A DNA stretch of 64,000 nucleotides. Source: Modicisalibacter xianhensis (GTDB lineage Bacteria; Pseudomonadota; Gammaproteobacteria; Pseudomonadales; Halomonadaceae). Positions 42,188 through 52,340 of the stretch are shown piece after piece. Location of the stretch: assembly GCF_900113605.1 (NCBI RefSeq), contig NZ_FOPY01000003.1, positions 248,001-312,000 on the forward strand, given 5' to 3'. Each line of letters begins with the position of its first letter. Within the stretch, counting starts at the first letter, position 1. The notes under the pieces are model-generated. The model saw only the letters and a list, made by a program, of their open reading frames with translations. It had not been told where the DNA came from and made no database searches. The position numbers were made by a program, and so were the translations under genes.

Positions 42188-44239
42188 ATGAGCTATCAGG
42201 TACTGGCCCGCAAGTGGCGCCCACGCACCTTCCATGAATTGGTCGGACAGGAGCATGTCCAGCGTGCCTTGGTCAATGCGCTGGACCAAGGGCGGTTGCA
42301 TCATGCCTATCTGTTCACCGGCACCCGTGGGGTAGGCAAGACCACCTTGGCGCGTATCCTGGCCAAGTGCCTCAACTGCGAGAGCGGCGTGACTTCGTCG
42401 CCCTGTGGCCAGTGCGGTACCTGTCGCGAAATCGATGATGGCCGCTTCGTCGATTTGATCGAAGTCGATGCGGCGTCACGAACCAAGGTCGAAGACACCC
42501 GGGAACTACTCGATAACGTGCAGTACGCGCCAACGCATGGGCGCTACAAGGTGTACCTCATCGACGAGGTGCACATGCTTTCGACGCACAGCTTCAATGC
42601 GCTGCTCAAGACGCTCGAGGAACCGCCGCCCCACGTCAAGTTCCTGCTGGCAACCACCGATCCGCAGAAACTGCCTGTCACGGTACTGTCGCGCTGCCTG
42701 CAGTTCACGCTCAAGAACATGCCGCCCGAGCGTATCGTGGAGCACTTGGCCAAGGTGCTTCAGGCAGAAGGGGTGCCGTTCGAGGATAGTGCGCTCTGGC
42801 TGCTCGGCAAGGCGGCCGACGGCTCCATGCGCGATGCCATGAGTCTCACGGACCAGGCAATTGCCTTTGGGCAGGGGGAGATCGCACGCGCCGATGTGGC
42901 GGCCATGCTCGGCACGCTCGATCATCGACACCTGCTGGCTCTGGTCGAAGCATTGGCCGAGGTCGATGCAGCGCGTGTGCTGGCGGAAATTGCCAGCCTG
43001 GCTGAGCAGGGGCCCGATTTTGCCGGGGTGCTTGACGACCTGACCGGCGTGTTTCATCGCTTGGCCATTGCCCAGATGGTGCCTGAGGCCCTCGACAACG
43101 GACATGGTGATCGAGACGCACTCCTGACGTTGGCGGTACGCTTCACGGCTGAAGACGTCCAGCTTTATTACCAGATCGGCCTACAGGGTCGCGCCGACAT
43201 GGACAGCGCTCCGGATGCTCGCACCGCCCTGGAAATGACCTTGCTGCGCATGCTGGCCTTCCGCCCTCAGGGCGTACCCAAACCGGCGCAGACACCGTTG
43301 CCGCTGCGAGGACAGGGCGAGCACAGCTCCACGCACGATGGCACGGCTGCCGGTGGCGCCCCGGTGACACCTGGTCGCCCTGCTGTGCAGGCCCCCCGGC
43401 AAGCCGAACCGGCAGTATCTCCCGTCCCGGAAGCTATGGCGTCGATGCCTTCAGCTCCCAAAATGCCATCGTCCGATGCCTCGATCCTGCAGCCGCCGGT
43501 ATCCGAGCCGCAAGACGATATGAATGTGTCCAGCGATTCGGCCAGCAGCGGGCACGCCGAGGCGCCTCCCCCCTGGGAATACCCTGACGAGGGCGTGCCG
43601 GTTGCTTCCCGGCAGGAGGGGAACCCCGCCGAAGGCGACGCTTCGTTGCCCGTGGCTGCCGACGTGGAGCCCGTAGGGAAGCCTATGGCGGAGCCGCTTC
43701 CTGAGCCGACTACGCCCCTCCCCGAGGAGGTGGCTCCGCCAGCCCCCCCGCGGGACACGGCACCCGTGTCGGAAAACGTATCGCCCGTGGTGACGGCGCA
43801 TGAGGAAGCATTGCAAACCCGTCAGCAACCGGGTCCCACTTCACTCGACCATGCCGCCTGGCTCGATCTGTTTCCCCGCTTGAGCCTGGCTGGTCTGACG
43901 CGCAATCTGGCAGCACATTGCATTGTCGACCATGATGACGGCCAGACAGTGCAGTTGCGTTTGGCACCGAGCCAGGCCGCAATGAATGCCGAGGTGCATG
44001 TCGAGCGGGTACGACAGGCTCTGGCCGACGCCGGTATCGTGCGGCGCGTGACCATAGAGCCTGCCGAGCACCCCGAGGGGATCGAGACACCCAAGGCGCG
44101 AAGCGATCGCGAGGCTGCGGAGCGTCATGCCGCAGCGGTTGAAGCGTTGCGCGATGACCCGCATATCCAGCAACTGGAACAGGCTTTCGGTGCGCGCCTG
44201 CTCGTACAGACCGTTTCGCCCCAGGGGCAAGCGGAGTGA
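42188..44239 (+). CDS. dnaX: DNA polymerase III subunits gamma/tau
   Basis: A 683-residue clamp-loader ATPase. It begins 'MSYQVLARKWRPRTF' as dnaX products do. The AAA+ core (about 1-370) has Walker A 'GTRGVGKTTLAR', a zinc module with four cysteines in 'CLNCESGVTSSPCGQCGTC', Walker B 'LIDEVHML' and sensor 'LSRCLQFTL'. A long Pro/Glu-rich linker (about 365-560) leads to the tau domain, which binds the polymerase. I saw no A-rich slippery heptamer of the E. coli kind in the linker, so a short gamma form made by frameshifting is not evident. ybaB and recR follow in the usual order. Confidence 0.96.
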   Translation: MSYQVLARKWRPRTFHELVGQEHVQRALVNALDQGRLHHAYLFTGTRGVGKTTLARILAKCLNCESGVTSSPCGQCGTCREIDDGRFVDLIEVDAASRTKVEDTRELLDNVQYAPTHGRYKVYLIDEVHMLSTHSFNALLKTLEEPPPHVKFLLATTDPQKLPVTVLSRCLQFTLKNMPPERIVEHLAKVLQAEGVPFEDSALWLLGKAADGSMRDAMSLTDQAIAFGQGEIARADVAAMLGTLDHRHLLALVEALAEVDAARVLAEIASLAEQGPDFAGVLDDLTGVFHRLAIAQMVPEALDNGHGDRDALLTLAVRFTAEDVQLYYQIGLQGRADMDSAPDARTALEMTLLRMLAFRPQGVPKPAQTPLPLRGQGEHSSTHDGTAAGGAPVTPGRPAVQAPRQAEPAVSPVPEAMASMPSAPKMPSSDASILQPPVSEPQDDMNVSSDSASSGHAEAPPPWEYPDEGVPVASRQEGNPAEGDASLPVAADVEPVGKPMAEPLPEPTTPLPEEVAPPAPPRDTAPVSENVSPVVTAHEEALQTRQQPGPTSLDHAAWLDLFPRLSLAGLTRNLAAHCIVDHDDGQTVQLRLAPSQAAMNAEVHVERVRQALADAGIVRRVTIEPAEHPEGIETPKARSDREAAERHAAAVEALRDDPHIQQLEQAFGARLLVQTVSPQGQAE

Positions 44240-44264
44240 TTCATGACTTTTATGAGGTGACAGC

Positions 44265-44591
44265 ATGTTCAAGGGCGGAATGGGCAACCTGATGAAGCAG
44301 GCCCAGGAAATGCAGGAAAAGATGCAGAAGGTCCAGGAAGAGATCGCTCAAGCCGAAGTGATGGGTGAAGCCGGGGCCGGCATGATCAAGGTGGTGATGA
44401 ACGGGCGTCATGACGTCAGCAAGGTAGAGATCGATCCAAGCATCATGGAAGAAGACAAGGAAATGCTCGAGGACTTGCTGGCAGCCGCAGTCAATGATGC
44501 GGTCCGCAAGGTCGAGGCCAGTTCAAAAGCCAAGATGGAAGAGGCCACATCGGGGCTTAACCTGCCACCCGGTTTCAAGATGCCGTTCTGA
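44265..44591 (+). CDS. ybaB: YbaB/EbfC family nucleoid-associated protein
   Basis: A 108-residue protein. It has the Met/Gln-rich N-terminal helix ('[26 protein letters not shown]'), '[19 protein letters not shown]'-like core and a Pro-rich end of the family. It is a small dimeric DNA-binding protein that coats the nucleoid. It lies 25 bases after dnaX, and its stop overlaps the recR start by one base (TGATG), the standard dnaX-ybaB-recR operon. Confidence 0.95.
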   Translation: MFKGGMGNLMKQAQEMQEKMQKVQEEIAQAEVMGEAGAGMIKVVMNGRHDVSKVEIDPSIMEEDKEMLEDLLAAAVNDAVRKVEASSKAKMEEATSGLNLPPGFKMPF

Positions 44592-45196
44592 TGAGCTTCT
44601 CGCCTCTCGTCGACCGGCTGCTCGAGTCCTTGCGGGTGTTACCTGGGGTAGGACCGAAGACGGCTCAGCGCATGGCTTTGCACCTTCTCGAGCGGGATAG
44701 GGAAGGTGGCCGTCGACTGGCCAGTGTGCTCGATCAGGCGCTGGAGCATGTTGGCTATTGTCGGCGCTGCCGTACCCTGACCGAGGAAGCCTTATGCTCG
44801 ATCTGCAGCAGTTCGCGGCGTGACGGCTCGGTATTGTGCATCGTCGAGTCGCCGGCGGACCTGCTGGCCATCGAGGACGCGGGGGGGTATCGCGGCTACT
44901 ATTATGTACTGCATGGCCACCTGTCGCCCCTGGATGGCATCGGTCCCGAGGATATCGGGCTCGATCAGCTCGAGGCTCGCCTCGACGAGGGTGGGGTCGA
45001 AGAGGTGATCCTGGCTACCAACCCGACCGTCGAGGGCGAGGCGACCGCACACTATATCGCCGAGCAGATCCGCGAGCGCGGCCTGAGGCTATCACGACTT
45101 GCGTACGGCTTGCCCATGGGCGGCGAGCTGGAGTATGTCGATGGTGGCACATTGAGCCGGGCCTTCAACGGGCGTCAGCCGTTTCTCGGCGAATGA
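44591..45196 (+). CDS. recR: Recombination mediator protein RecR
   Basis: A 201-residue protein of usual length. It has an N-terminal helix-hairpin-helix ('[20 protein letters not shown]'), a four-cysteine zinc motif ('[18 protein letters not shown]') and a Toprim domain ('[38 protein letters not shown]'), and ends in the '[24 protein letters not shown]' signature. RecR with RecO loads RecA onto gapped DNA. It overlaps ybaB by one base. Confidence 0.96.
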   Translation: MSFSPLVDRLLESLRVLPGVGPKTAQRMALHLLERDREGGRRLASVLDQALEHVGYCRRCRTLTEEALCSICSSSRRDGSVLCIVESPADLLAIEDAGGYRGYYYVLHGHLSPLDGIGPEDIGLDQLEARLDEGGVEEVILATNPTVEGEATAHYIAEQIRERGLRLSRLAYGLPMGGELEYVDGGTLSRAFNGRQPFLGE

Positions 45197-45232
45197 CGCA
45201 CCGCCACTGAATCCAACCAGATAATTGACGCA

Positions 45233-46378
45233 ATGCCTGTTGATCCCGACATCCAATGGGTGGACACCCCTGATGCCTTGAACCAAGCCTGCGAGGCGCT
45301 GGCAACGGTGTCGTTCCTGGCCGTGGATACCGAGTTTATCCGCGAGTCCAGTTTCCACCCGATTCCTGCCTTGATCCAGTTGACGGGAGGCGACACGGTA
45401 TATCTGGTCGACCCCCAGGCGCTGGAAGCCAATGATGCCATGCGTCGCCTGCTGGGCCGGGAAGGGCCGGTCAAGCTGCTGCATGCCTGCAGCGAAGACC
45501 TGGAAGTGCTGGCCAAGTGGTCCGGTGTCATCGTGCAGCCAATGATCGATACCCAGCTGGCTCAGGGCATGCTGGGCGAGACACCGGCCATGGGCTATCA
45601 GCGCCTGGTCGAACACTGGACGGGAGATGTCCTGCCAAAGGACGAGACGCGTTCCGACTGGCTTGAGCGCCCATTGAGCGATGCGCAGTGTCGCTACGCT
45701 GCACTGGATGTGGTCTATCTCCTGCCGATCTGGCAGTTGCAGCGCCAGGCGTTGGAAGAAAGGGGCCGCCTGACATGGCTCGAGGCTGACTGTGGCGAAC
45801 TCGTCAGCCAGGCCCAGCGCAGTGACGAAAACGATGAAGAATGGTATCGACGGCATCGCCAGCTGTGGCGGCTGGATCCGCGCTCGGTTGCCGCCTACCA
45901 GCGGTTGACGGCATGGCGCGAAGCCCAGGTGCGCCAGCGCGACATGCCGCGGAACTGGCTGGTCAGTGACAAAGTGCTGTACTCCATCGCCGAGTCGCTG
46001 CCCGCCAATCGTTATGAGCTGGCACAGGTGGAAGGGGTCAAGCCGACCCTGGTCAAGAGCGAGGGAGACGTCTTGCTGGCTATCCTACGCGAAGTGATCC
46101 ATCTCGAGCCGGAAGCGCTGCCGACGGCCTTGCCCTCGCCGATGTCGGGCCCATTCAAGCGTCGCCTGAAGCGGCTCAAGGGCTGCGTCAGCGAGACCGC
46201 CGATCGGCTGGGTGTTGCACCGGAACTACTGGCACGGCGGCGTGACCTCGAAGCGCTGGTCGTGGCCGACCTGGAGCAATTGCCATTGCCGCTACCCGAT
46301 GGGTGGCGGGGCGAACTGCTTACTGAACCCTTCGAAAAGGCGCTGGAAGCCATTGCCAGTGAAGTCGAGAGGAACTGA
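45233..46378 (+). CDS. rnd: Ribonuclease D
   Basis: A 381-residue DEDDy exonuclease. Exo I is 'FLAVDTEFIRESSFHPIPALIQL', Exo II lies around 'KLLHACSEDLEVLAKW' and Exo III is 'YAALDVVYLLPIW' with the Tyr of the DEDDy class. Two HRDC-type helical domains follow (about 210-290 and 300-375). The enzyme trims tRNA and other structured RNA 3' ends. It is followed after one base by ycgL and then ycgN, an order common in gammaproteobacteria. Confidence 0.93.
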   Translation: MPVDPDIQWVDTPDALNQACEALATVSFLAVDTEFIRESSFHPIPALIQLTGGDTVYLVDPQALEANDAMRRLLGREGPVKLLHACSEDLEVLAKWSGVIVQPMIDTQLAQGMLGETPAMGYQRLVEHWTGDVLPKDETRSDWLERPLSDAQCRYAALDVVYLLPIWQLQRQALEERGRLTWLEADCGELVSQAQRSDENDEEWYRRHRQLWRLDPRSVAAYQRLTAWREAQVRQRDMPRNWLVSDKVLYSIAESLPANRYELAQVEGVKPTLVKSEGDVLLAILREVIHLEPEALPTALPSPMSGPFKRRLKRLKGCVSETADRLGVAPELLARRRDLEALVVADLEQLPLPLPDGWRGELLTEPFEKALEAIASEVERN

Positions 46379-46379
46379 C

Positions 46380-46670
46380 ATGCGCAAGATGGTTTGCGAA
46401 ATCTTCAAGAGTCCCCTGAAGGATGAAATGTATCTTTACGTGGACAAGCGTCACGGCTTGCAGGATGTGCCGGAAGCCTTGCTCGAACGCTTTGGGAAGC
46501 CAGTGTCGGTGATGACGATGATCCTGACCGAGGATAAGGTCCTGGCGCGTGCCGAGGCGAGCAGGATCATGGCGGCGATCGATGACAAGGGATTCTACCT
46601 GCAGATGCCGCCAGCCAAGGAAGAATATCTGCTCGATCTGTATCGTACCCCGACGCAGGCCAGATACTGA
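46380..46670 (+). CDS. ycgL: YcgL-family protein
   Basis: A 96-residue protein. I chose the ATG at 46380, one base after the rnd stop; it gives the usual family N-terminus with 'CEIFKSPLKDEMYLYVDK'. 'LLERFGKPVSVMTMIL' and 'GFYLQMPPAKEEYL' complete the YcgL domain. The function is unknown; it is a small cytosolic alpha/beta protein that is widely conserved in gammaproteobacteria. Its stop overlaps the start of ycgN by one base. Confidence 0.9.
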   Translation: MRKMVCEIFKSPLKDEMYLYVDKRHGLQDVPEALLERFGKPVSVMTMILTEDKVLARAEASRIMAAIDDKGFYLQMPPAKEEYLLDLYRTPTQARY

Positions 46671-47119
46671 TGCGTGAGCGATTCTGGGAACGTTTTCCGC
46701 TCGAGTCGATGGATGACGAAGAATGGGAAGCGCTCTGCGACGGTTGTGGACAGTGCTGCCTGCTCAAGCTCGAAGATGAGGACAGTGGCGATGTCGTCAC
46801 CCTCGATCTTGCCTGCCGTCTACTGGACATTGCTCAGTGTCGTTGCAGTGATTACTCCAACCGTTTTTCACGCGTGCCAGGCTGCACCAAGCTTAGCCTG
46901 GATAACTTGCCGGCGTTTCGCTGGCTCCCCGACACTTGCGCCTATCGGCGCTTGCACGAAGGGCGTGGATTGACTGACTGGCATCCGCTGGTCACTGGTG
47001 ATCGCGCAAGCGTGCAGCGAGCCGGGGTGGGCGTGGCACACTTTGCGGTTCCGGAAGGCAGCGTGCCCGACGACGAGCTTGAAGACCATATCATTGCCGT
47101 GCTGCCCATAGCTGATTGA
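46670..47119 (+). CDS. ycgN: YcgN-family cysteine-cluster protein
   Basis: A 149-residue protein with the family's cysteine cluster: 'LCDGCGQCCLLKLED' near residues 23-37, then 'CRLLDIAQCRCSDYSNRF', 'PGCTKL' and 'PDTCAYRRL'. The spacing matches the CxxCxxCC proteins (UPF0260/YkgJ group) thought to bind a metal or an Fe-S cluster. Function is unproven. It ends the rnd-ycgL-ycgN run and is followed 24 bases later by a terminator. Confidence 0.9.
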   Translation: MRERFWERFPLESMDDEEWEALCDGCGQCCLLKLEDEDSGDVVTLDLACRLLDIAQCRCSDYSNRFSRVPGCTKLSLDNLPAFRWLPDTCAYRRLHEGRGLTDWHPLVTGDRASVQRAGVGVAHFAVPEGSVPDDELEDHIIAVLPIAD

Positions 47120-47143
47120 CCCAGCCCGAAGGCCCAGCCGGAT

Positions 47144-47178
47144 AGACCCGGCCATGCTCGCCATGGCTGGGTCTTTTT
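47144..47178 (+). terminator. Rho-independent terminator after ycgN
   Basis: AGACCCGGCCAT (47144-47155) and ATGGCTGGGTCT (47163-47174) form a 12-base stem with one G-T pair, followed by TTTTT. It lies 24 bases after ycgN and also faces the convergent oligopeptidase gene. Confidence 0.85.
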
Positions 47179-47192
47179 CGTTCATGAACTGG

Positions 47193-49247
47193 TCACTGCT
47201 CGCCTTTGCCCAGCGCCCAGAGTATGAAGGCATCTTGCCGGGCAACGTCTCTCCATGCCTTGAAGCGACCCGACGCGCCGCCATGGCCCGAAGTCATGTC
47301 GGTACGCAGCAGAACCGGCCCACGCGCCGTACCCAACTCGCTGAGGCGGGCATAGAGCTTGGCCGGCTCCCAGTAAGGTACCCGTGAGTCGTGCCAGCTG
47401 CCCTGCAGGAACACGCTGGGGTAGGGGCGTGCGGCCAGGTTATCGAGCGGCGAATAGGCATGGATGCGTCGCCGCGCATCGGGCTCGTCGGGGTTGCCCC
47501 ACTCGGTATATTCCGCTGTCGTCAAAGGCAGGTCGGGATTCTCCATGGTGCGCAGTACATCAACGAAGGGAACATCGAGCACGGCGGCACAGAACGCTTC
47601 GGGATCGAGATTCAGGCTGGCACCGACCAGTAGCCCACCGGCACTTGCACCGTAGGCGGCAATGCGATGCCCATCGGCCAGTTCGGATGTGACCAATGCA
47701 TCGCGGGCCGCAAGAAAGTCACGAAAGCTGTTTTCCTTGTGCTCGAGCTTGCCGGCCAGGTACCAGGGTTCGCCGCGGTCGCCACCGCCCCTGACATGGG
47801 CGACGGCGAATGCCACGCCGCGCTCGAGGAGTTCGAGGCGGGCCACCGAGAACCAAGGGTCGAGCACCTCGCCATAAGCGCCGTATCCATAGAGCAGAGT
47901 TGGCAGAGGATGCGTGCCGAGCAAGTCGGCACGAGCCACTACCGACACCGGGATACGCTCGCCGTCATGGGCGATGGCCCAGATGCGCCGGCAGACGAGC
48001 GCCTCGGGAAGGAGGCTGCCGTGGATCGGCATGCGCTTCAATAGCTTGCGTTCATCGCTGTCGAGGTCATGTTCGACCCAACGTGCCGGCAAGGTGAAGG
48101 ATTCCTCGCGAAGGCGCAGGCGCCGCGAGAAAAAGTCAGGGGTATCGCCCAGCATCAGGCTGCAGGGGGTATCGGCCAGAGGCAGGTAGCGGTCTTCGCC
48201 GATGGTGTGTCGGGCATCGAAGGCCAGGACGCGCAGCAGCACCTGGGCTTGTTCGTGATCGCGCTCGGTGAGCACCAGGCCCCAATCGAAGGCATCGACC
48301 CCTTCCAAGGTATGGTCCTGGCGATGGTCGAGCAGTGGCTGCCAGTGGGCGGGGTTGCGTTCATCGGCGACATCGAGCCGAAAGTGCGGGGCAGCGCGGT
48401 TATGCAGAATGTAAAAGTGTCCGGGACGATGCTCGATGCTGTATTCGACGCCATTCTCGCGAGGGCGGATGCAACTCGGGGGAGTCGCTGGTGAAAGCGC
48501 TGGTATCAGATGGCATTCTGAAGTGTCCTTGGAGGCAGTTTCCAGTACCAGCCAAGCCTTCGAGCGTGTCTTGCCCAGGCCGACCCAGAATTCGGGGTCG
48601 GGCTCCTCGAAAATGCATGTCGGCGTTTCGTCATCCCGGGTTACACGCCAAACGCTAGAGGGACGCTGCGTGGCATCGTAGCGCGTGAAAAGCAGGGTCC
48701 GGTTGTCCTCCGCCCAGGTCAGCTCGGGGCCAATGTCCGTCAGCATTCGGTGTGGCTCGCCATCGGGCAAGCGGCGCAGGTTAAGCTCGAAGAATTCGTC
48801 GCCTCGGCGATCCTCGGTCCAGGCAAGCCAGCCTTCATCGGGTGAAATTGCCAGATCGCCAAGCTCCAGATAGTGATGCTCGCTGGAACGCTGCTCAAGA
48901 TCGAGCAGGCACTCACGTTGGTCAGGATGCTGGTTAGGGTGGCGCCACCACACCGGATAGTCGGCATCCGCCGCGGTCTCGCTCCAGTAGGTGTAGCGTG
49001 CCAATGGTGTCTTCAACCCGTCGACGGCCAGCTCCCGGCGCGCCAGATGGCCTTGATATAACGCTTCCATCAAGGGTTCGAGTGATGACAGTGTCTCATC
49101 GCTCTGCGCATTCACGGCTTCCAGAAAACGGCGAACCTCGGGGTCGTCACGGTTTTCCAGCCAGTGCCAGTCGGGATCGTCGGCACGCGCGAAGCGGGCA
49201 ACAGGTGATTCGATGTTCGACGAATGGATCGGCGGCTGTGCTTTCAT
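47193..49247 (-). CDS. Oligopeptidase B-like serine peptidase (S9A)
   Basis: A 684-residue protein. I chose the ATG at 49247 because it gives a start shortly before the conserved 'DPDWHWLENRDDPEVRRFLEAVNA' region; the frame upstream is open but crosses the promoter space of the divergent gene. A seven-bladed propeller (about 70-400) precedes the alpha/beta-hydrolase domain. Catalytic Ser is in 'YGASAGGLLVGASLN', Asp follows near 'FLQGSWHDSRVPYWEP', and His is in 'DMTSGHGGASGR'. 'YGYGAYGEVLDPWFS' is typical of oligopeptidase B, which cuts short peptides after Arg or Lys in the cytosol. No signal peptide is seen. Confidence 0.88.
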   Translation of the reverse strand: MKAQPPIHSSNIESPVARFARADDPDWHWLENRDDPEVRRFLEAVNAQSDETLSSLEPLMEALYQGHLARRELAVDGLKTPLARYTYWSETAADADYPVWWRHPNQHPDQRECLLDLEQRSSEHHYLELGDLAISPDEGWLAWTEDRRGDEFFELNLRRLPDGEPHRMLTDIGPELTWAEDNRTLLFTRYDATQRPSSVWRVTRDDETPTCIFEEPDPEFWVGLGKTRSKAWLVLETASKDTSECHLIPALSPATPPSCIRPRENGVEYSIEHRPGHFYILHNRAAPHFRLDVADERNPAHWQPLLDHRQDHTLEGVDAFDWGLVLTERDHEQAQVLLRVLAFDARHTIGEDRYLPLADTPCSLMLGDTPDFFSRRLRLREESFTLPARWVEHDLDSDERKLLKRMPIHGSLLPEALVCRRIWAIAHDGERIPVSVVARADLLGTHPLPTLLYGYGAYGEVLDPWFSVARLELLERGVAFAVAHVRGGGDRGEPWYLAGKLEHKENSFRDFLAARDALVTSELADGHRIAAYGASAGGLLVGASLNLDPEAFCAAVLDVPFVDVLRTMENPDLPLTTAEYTEWGNPDEPDARRRIHAYSPLDNLAARPYPSVFLQGSWHDSRVPYWEPAKLYARLSELGTARGPVLLRTDMTSGHGGASGRFKAWRDVARQDAFILWALGKGEQ

Positions 49248-49294
49248 TGGGTGCGGTGTACCATGATGGGCAAATGAGTCAAGGAAATAAGCTG

Positions 49295-49723
49295 ATGCTA
49301 ATATCCGATTCCATACCATTGCTATGGCTGTGCTACGTGGCATTGTCGCTCGTTGTCCTGCTGACTGGCTACCTTGCCATTCGTTGGTTGCCGCGATTGC
49401 CGAAATTTGCCATTACAGGAGTAGTGGCCGGCCTGGTGTGGGTGCCTGCCGGTTTCACCTTGACCCGGCTGGAGGGGCAGGCCACCTATGAAGGCCTGGC
49501 GCCGGCCGTCGTGGTATCCAGCGTGGCGTTCCTGCAGCACGATAGTGAGGCCATGCAAGGCGCAATGACATTGCTGCTGCTGGGAGCAGGCATCGGTGCG
49601 GCGCTGGGCGTGATGCTATGGGCGGCGCTGAGACGTCGCGCCGACGATGATAATGATGACGCAGGGGAACGCGGTGACCCGGTCAGAGCCGCTCAGGATC
49701 GCCGGGAGCCGTCGATAAGATAA
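49295..49723 (+). CDS. Small membrane protein of unknown function
   Basis: A 142-residue protein that I do not recognise. The ATG at 49295 is preferred because AAGGAA lies 8 bases upstream; an in-frame ATG at 49274 is the alternative. Three hydrophobic segments are predicted (about 8-29, 35-55, 90-115), followed by a charged tail rich in Asp and Arg. It is divergent from the oligopeptidase gene and is followed 9 bases later by the VWA gene, so the two are probably one operon and may act together in the inner membrane. Confidence 0.65.
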   Translation: MLISDSIPLLWLCYVALSLVVLLTGYLAIRWLPRLPKFAITGVVAGLVWVPAGFTLTRLEGQATYEGLAPAVVVSSVAFLQHDSEAMQGAMTLLLLGAGIGAALGVMLWAALRRRADDDNDDAGERGDPVRAAQDRREPSIR

Positions 49724-49732
49724 GGAAACTCG

Positions 49733-51535
49733 ATGCGAAGTTTGATCGCTGCGATAGTCGTATCGCTATTGGCCTGGGCTGGCCAGGGATGGGCCCAGGA
49801 GCGCCCCGATGTACGCCTGCTGGTGGATGTCTCCGGCAGCATGAAGCAGAACGATCCCAACCGGTTGAGCGGGAGCGGCCTGGAGCTGCTGGTGTCGCTG
49901 ATGCCATCCGGGGTAAGCAGCGGTCTCTGGACGTTTGGCAGCGACGTGTCGAACATCCTTCCCACCACTCAGGTGGATCCGGCCTGGCGCCAGCGGGCCT
50001 TGGCATTGAAACCCGCACTCGTCGACTATCAGCAATATACCGATATCGAGCAGGCCATTCGCACGGTCGCCAATGCTCGACCGGCATCCGGGGAAAGGCA
50101 TCTGATCCTGCTGACTGACGGTGTGGTCGACGTACCGGCACCGCGTGGCGACAAGCGGGCCGCCGATGCTGCGTCACGGCGCCGTCTGCTCGAGGACTTA
50201 GCTCCTGAATTGGCCGAGCAGGGCGTGGTAATCCATACGATCGCCTTTTCGCCCGGCGTCGATCTGTCACTGGTCGAACAGTTATCGACGATGACTAGCG
50301 GGCTGGTCACAGTGGCGGAGAACCCGGAAGCGCTGCTGCGTGCCTTTCTCGATGTGCTCGATCGCATCTTCCCGGTCGATCAGGTGCCTTTGCAGGAAAA
50401 TCGCTTCACCATCGACGATCGGGTCGATTCCTTCTCGGCGCTATTGTTCCATGAGCCTGGCGAATCGGGACTGACGCTGATTGGACCCGGTGGGCAGCGC
50501 TATAGTGCAGAGGATCATCCCGAGTCTATCCAGTGGCAGGCTCAGGATCGCTTCGACGTGATTACCGTGACATCACCCGAGGCCGGGGAATGGCGCATCG
50601 AAGGAGAGATCGGCGGCGATAGCCGCATCAATATCGACTCATCCTTGACGCTGCGCACGCGTGAACTGCCCACGACCCTGTACCAGGGGTTCCAGACGCC
50701 AATCGAGGCCTGGATGGAGTCCAAGGGGACCCCGTTGACCGAAGAGCAGGCCGTCGGGCTCGAGATTGTCGCCGAGTTGCGTACCACGAACGGCGATGTC
50801 ATCGAAGCCGTGCCGCTGCAGCGTGAAAACGGGCACTATCAGGGGACGCTGCCATCGCTGGAGACGTTGGGCAATGCACGCCTGTCGGTCACAGCCGAGG
50901 GCGAGGGGTATATTCGGCAGTTGCATCAGGCAGTCAACATCCTGCCGGCCATCGAGGCCCGGCTCGATGAGGAGGCTGGGCGCGTCATTCTGCGCTCCGA
51001 GCATCCACATATCGACGTGGACAACACCACCATAGAGGCGCAGCTCCAGGGTGAATCGCTCATGGCGGCACCGGTCGACGCCAAGCGCTGGCGCATTGTC
51101 CTGCCTCAGATCGATCCCAATGTCAGCGTGCCGATCACGCTCACTGCCCGTGTCGAGCTTGGAGGAGAAACCCGTGTTTTGAACTTGCCTGACTTGCAGC
51201 TCAACGCCGACGCCGGGACCGGCCTGGAAAGCGTCGGCTTTGGCGACGGGCTCAGCGGGCAGGCGTTGCCGGGGCAGGAGGCGCCGCCCCCCGAGCAGCC
51301 CTCGCTGGCCGATCGTTTCAGTGCGCTACTAAACCGGGCAGCCAATGCACTGCCGCAACAGGCGCAGGAGTTCTGGGAGGACAACCCCAGGCTGCAACAG
51401 TACTTTCAGGAACACCGCATGGCGCCCTGGTTCTGGCTGACCGCCGTGATTGCGGTCCTTGTGCTATTGATCGTGCAGCGTCGGCGCGTGTTGCATCGCC
51501 GTCGCGCAGTGCGTCGGGAGGAACCGCATGTGTGA
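49733..51535 (+). CDS. Membrane-anchored VWA-domain protein
   Basis: A 600-residue protein. A signal peptide (about 1-21, ending Gly-Trp-Ala-Gln) is followed by a von Willebrand A domain (about 25-215) with the metal-ion site 'DVSGSM' and 'LLTDGVVD'. The middle (about 220-470) is beta-rich, like tandem Ig-type domains. Near the C-terminus a linker rich in Pro, Glu and Gln is followed by one membrane helix (about 563-581) and a basic cytosolic tail. Most of it should therefore face the periplasm. No MoxR-type ATPase gene is nearby, unlike in many VWA operons. AAGGAA precedes the start. It overlaps the next gene by 8 bases. Function unknown. Confidence 0.8.
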   Translation: MRSLIAAIVVSLLAWAGQGWAQERPDVRLLVDVSGSMKQNDPNRLSGSGLELLVSLMPSGVSSGLWTFGSDVSNILPTTQVDPAWRQRALALKPALVDYQQYTDIEQAIRTVANARPASGERHLILLTDGVVDVPAPRGDKRAADAASRRRLLEDLAPELAEQGVVIHTIAFSPGVDLSLVEQLSTMTSGLVTVAENPEALLRAFLDVLDRIFPVDQVPLQENRFTIDDRVDSFSALLFHEPGESGLTLIGPGGQRYSAEDHPESIQWQAQDRFDVITVTSPEAGEWRIEGEIGGDSRINIDSSLTLRTRELPTTLYQGFQTPIEAWMESKGTPLTEEQAVGLEIVAELRTTNGDVIEAVPLQRENGHYQGTLPSLETLGNARLSVTAEGEGYIRQLHQAVNILPAIEARLDEEAGRVILRSEHPHIDVDNTTIEAQLQGESLMAAPVDAKRWRIVLPQIDPNVSVPITLTARVELGGETRVLNLPDLQLNADAGTGLESVGFGDGLSGQALPGQEAPPPEQPSLADRFSALLNRAANALPQQAQEFWEDNPRLQQYFQEHRMAPWFWLTAVIAVLVLLIVQRRRVLHRRRAVRREEPHV

Positions 51536-52340
51536 GTTGCTGGGCATGAGCGCCAACGTGCCCACCGATATCTGTTTCAGTCTGACCGGGTTTCTGCATC
51601 GCGGTGGCGGCACCGGCCCGCATCGTGATGGGTGGGGAATTGCCTTTTACGAGGAAGGGGGCTACCGCGATTTTCGCGATCCGCATCCCTCGGTCGATTC
51701 GCCCATAGCCCGTTTGATCCGTGACTACCCGATCAAATCGCATGTCGTGATCAGCCATATCCGCCAGGCCAACGTGGGTGGCGTGCGCCTGGCCAATACC
51801 CATCCATTCACACGCGAAATGTGGGGGCGGCAGTGGTGCTATGCGCATAACGGCCAATTGAAGGGCTGGGAAGCGCTTGGCTTGCCATTTTACGCCCCGG
51901 TCGGCTCGACCGACAGCGAGCATGCATTCTGCTGGTTGATGGGGGAGTTGAGGCAACGTTTCCCCACGCCCCCGGCACAACCTGAGCGTCTCTGGGAAGC
52001 ATTACACGAGCTCTGCGAGCACCTGCGCACGCTGGGCGTGTTCAATCTATTGCTCTCGGATGGGTATTACCTGTATTGCTTCTGCTCGACGAAGCTGGCC
52101 CACATCACGCGGCGTGCGCCTTTCGGCAAGGCACAGCTCAGCGATATCGAGATGGTGGTCGATTTCATCGAACATACCACCTGCCATGATGTGGTCTCCG
52201 TGATTGCCACCGAACCATTGACTGACAATGAGCGCTGGTGCCGCATGGAGCCGGGCGAAATGCTGGTATGGCGGCATGGCGAAATACAGGCGCGCTATGT
52301 CTCACGGATGACAGCTGAGGCTCCGCTGGTCAGTAAGTGA
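51528..52340 (+). CDS. Class II glutamine amidotransferase, YafJ type
   Basis: A 270-residue protein that begins Met-Cys, so Cys2 becomes the N-terminal nucleophile of class II amidotransferases. '[22 protein letters not shown]', '[24 protein letters not shown]' and '[12 protein letters not shown]' place the Arg, Asn and Gly of the glutaminase site. It resembles E. coli YafJ. EgtC of ergothioneine synthesis is a relative, but the sequence here fits YafJ better, and the egt genes are 25 kb away. It overlaps the VWA gene by 8 bases. Its acceptor substrate is unknown. Confidence 0.85.
   Translation: MCELLGMSANVPTDICFSLTGFLHRGGGTGPHRDGWGIAFYEEGGYRDFRDPHPSVDSPIARLIRDYPIKSHVVISHIRQANVGGVRLANTHPFTREMWGRQWCYAHNGQLKGWEALGLPFYAPVGSTDSEHAFCWLMGELRQRFPTPPAQPERLWEALHELCEHLRTLGVFNLLLSDGYYLYCFCSTKLAHITRRAPFGKAQLSDIEMVVDFIEHTTCHDVVSVIATEPLTDNERWCRMEPGEMLVWRHGEIQARYVSRMTAEAPLVSK

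Noticed and set aside
43260-43900. A programmed frameshift site in dnaX
   Set aside because: I looked for an A-rich slippery heptamer in the linker and saw none like that of E. coli, so no gamma-form frameshift is claimed.
51528-52340. EgtC, the amidohydrolase of ergothioneine synthesis
   Set aside because: It is in the same family, but its N-terminal and core motifs fit YafJ, and it is 25 kb from egtB-egtD.
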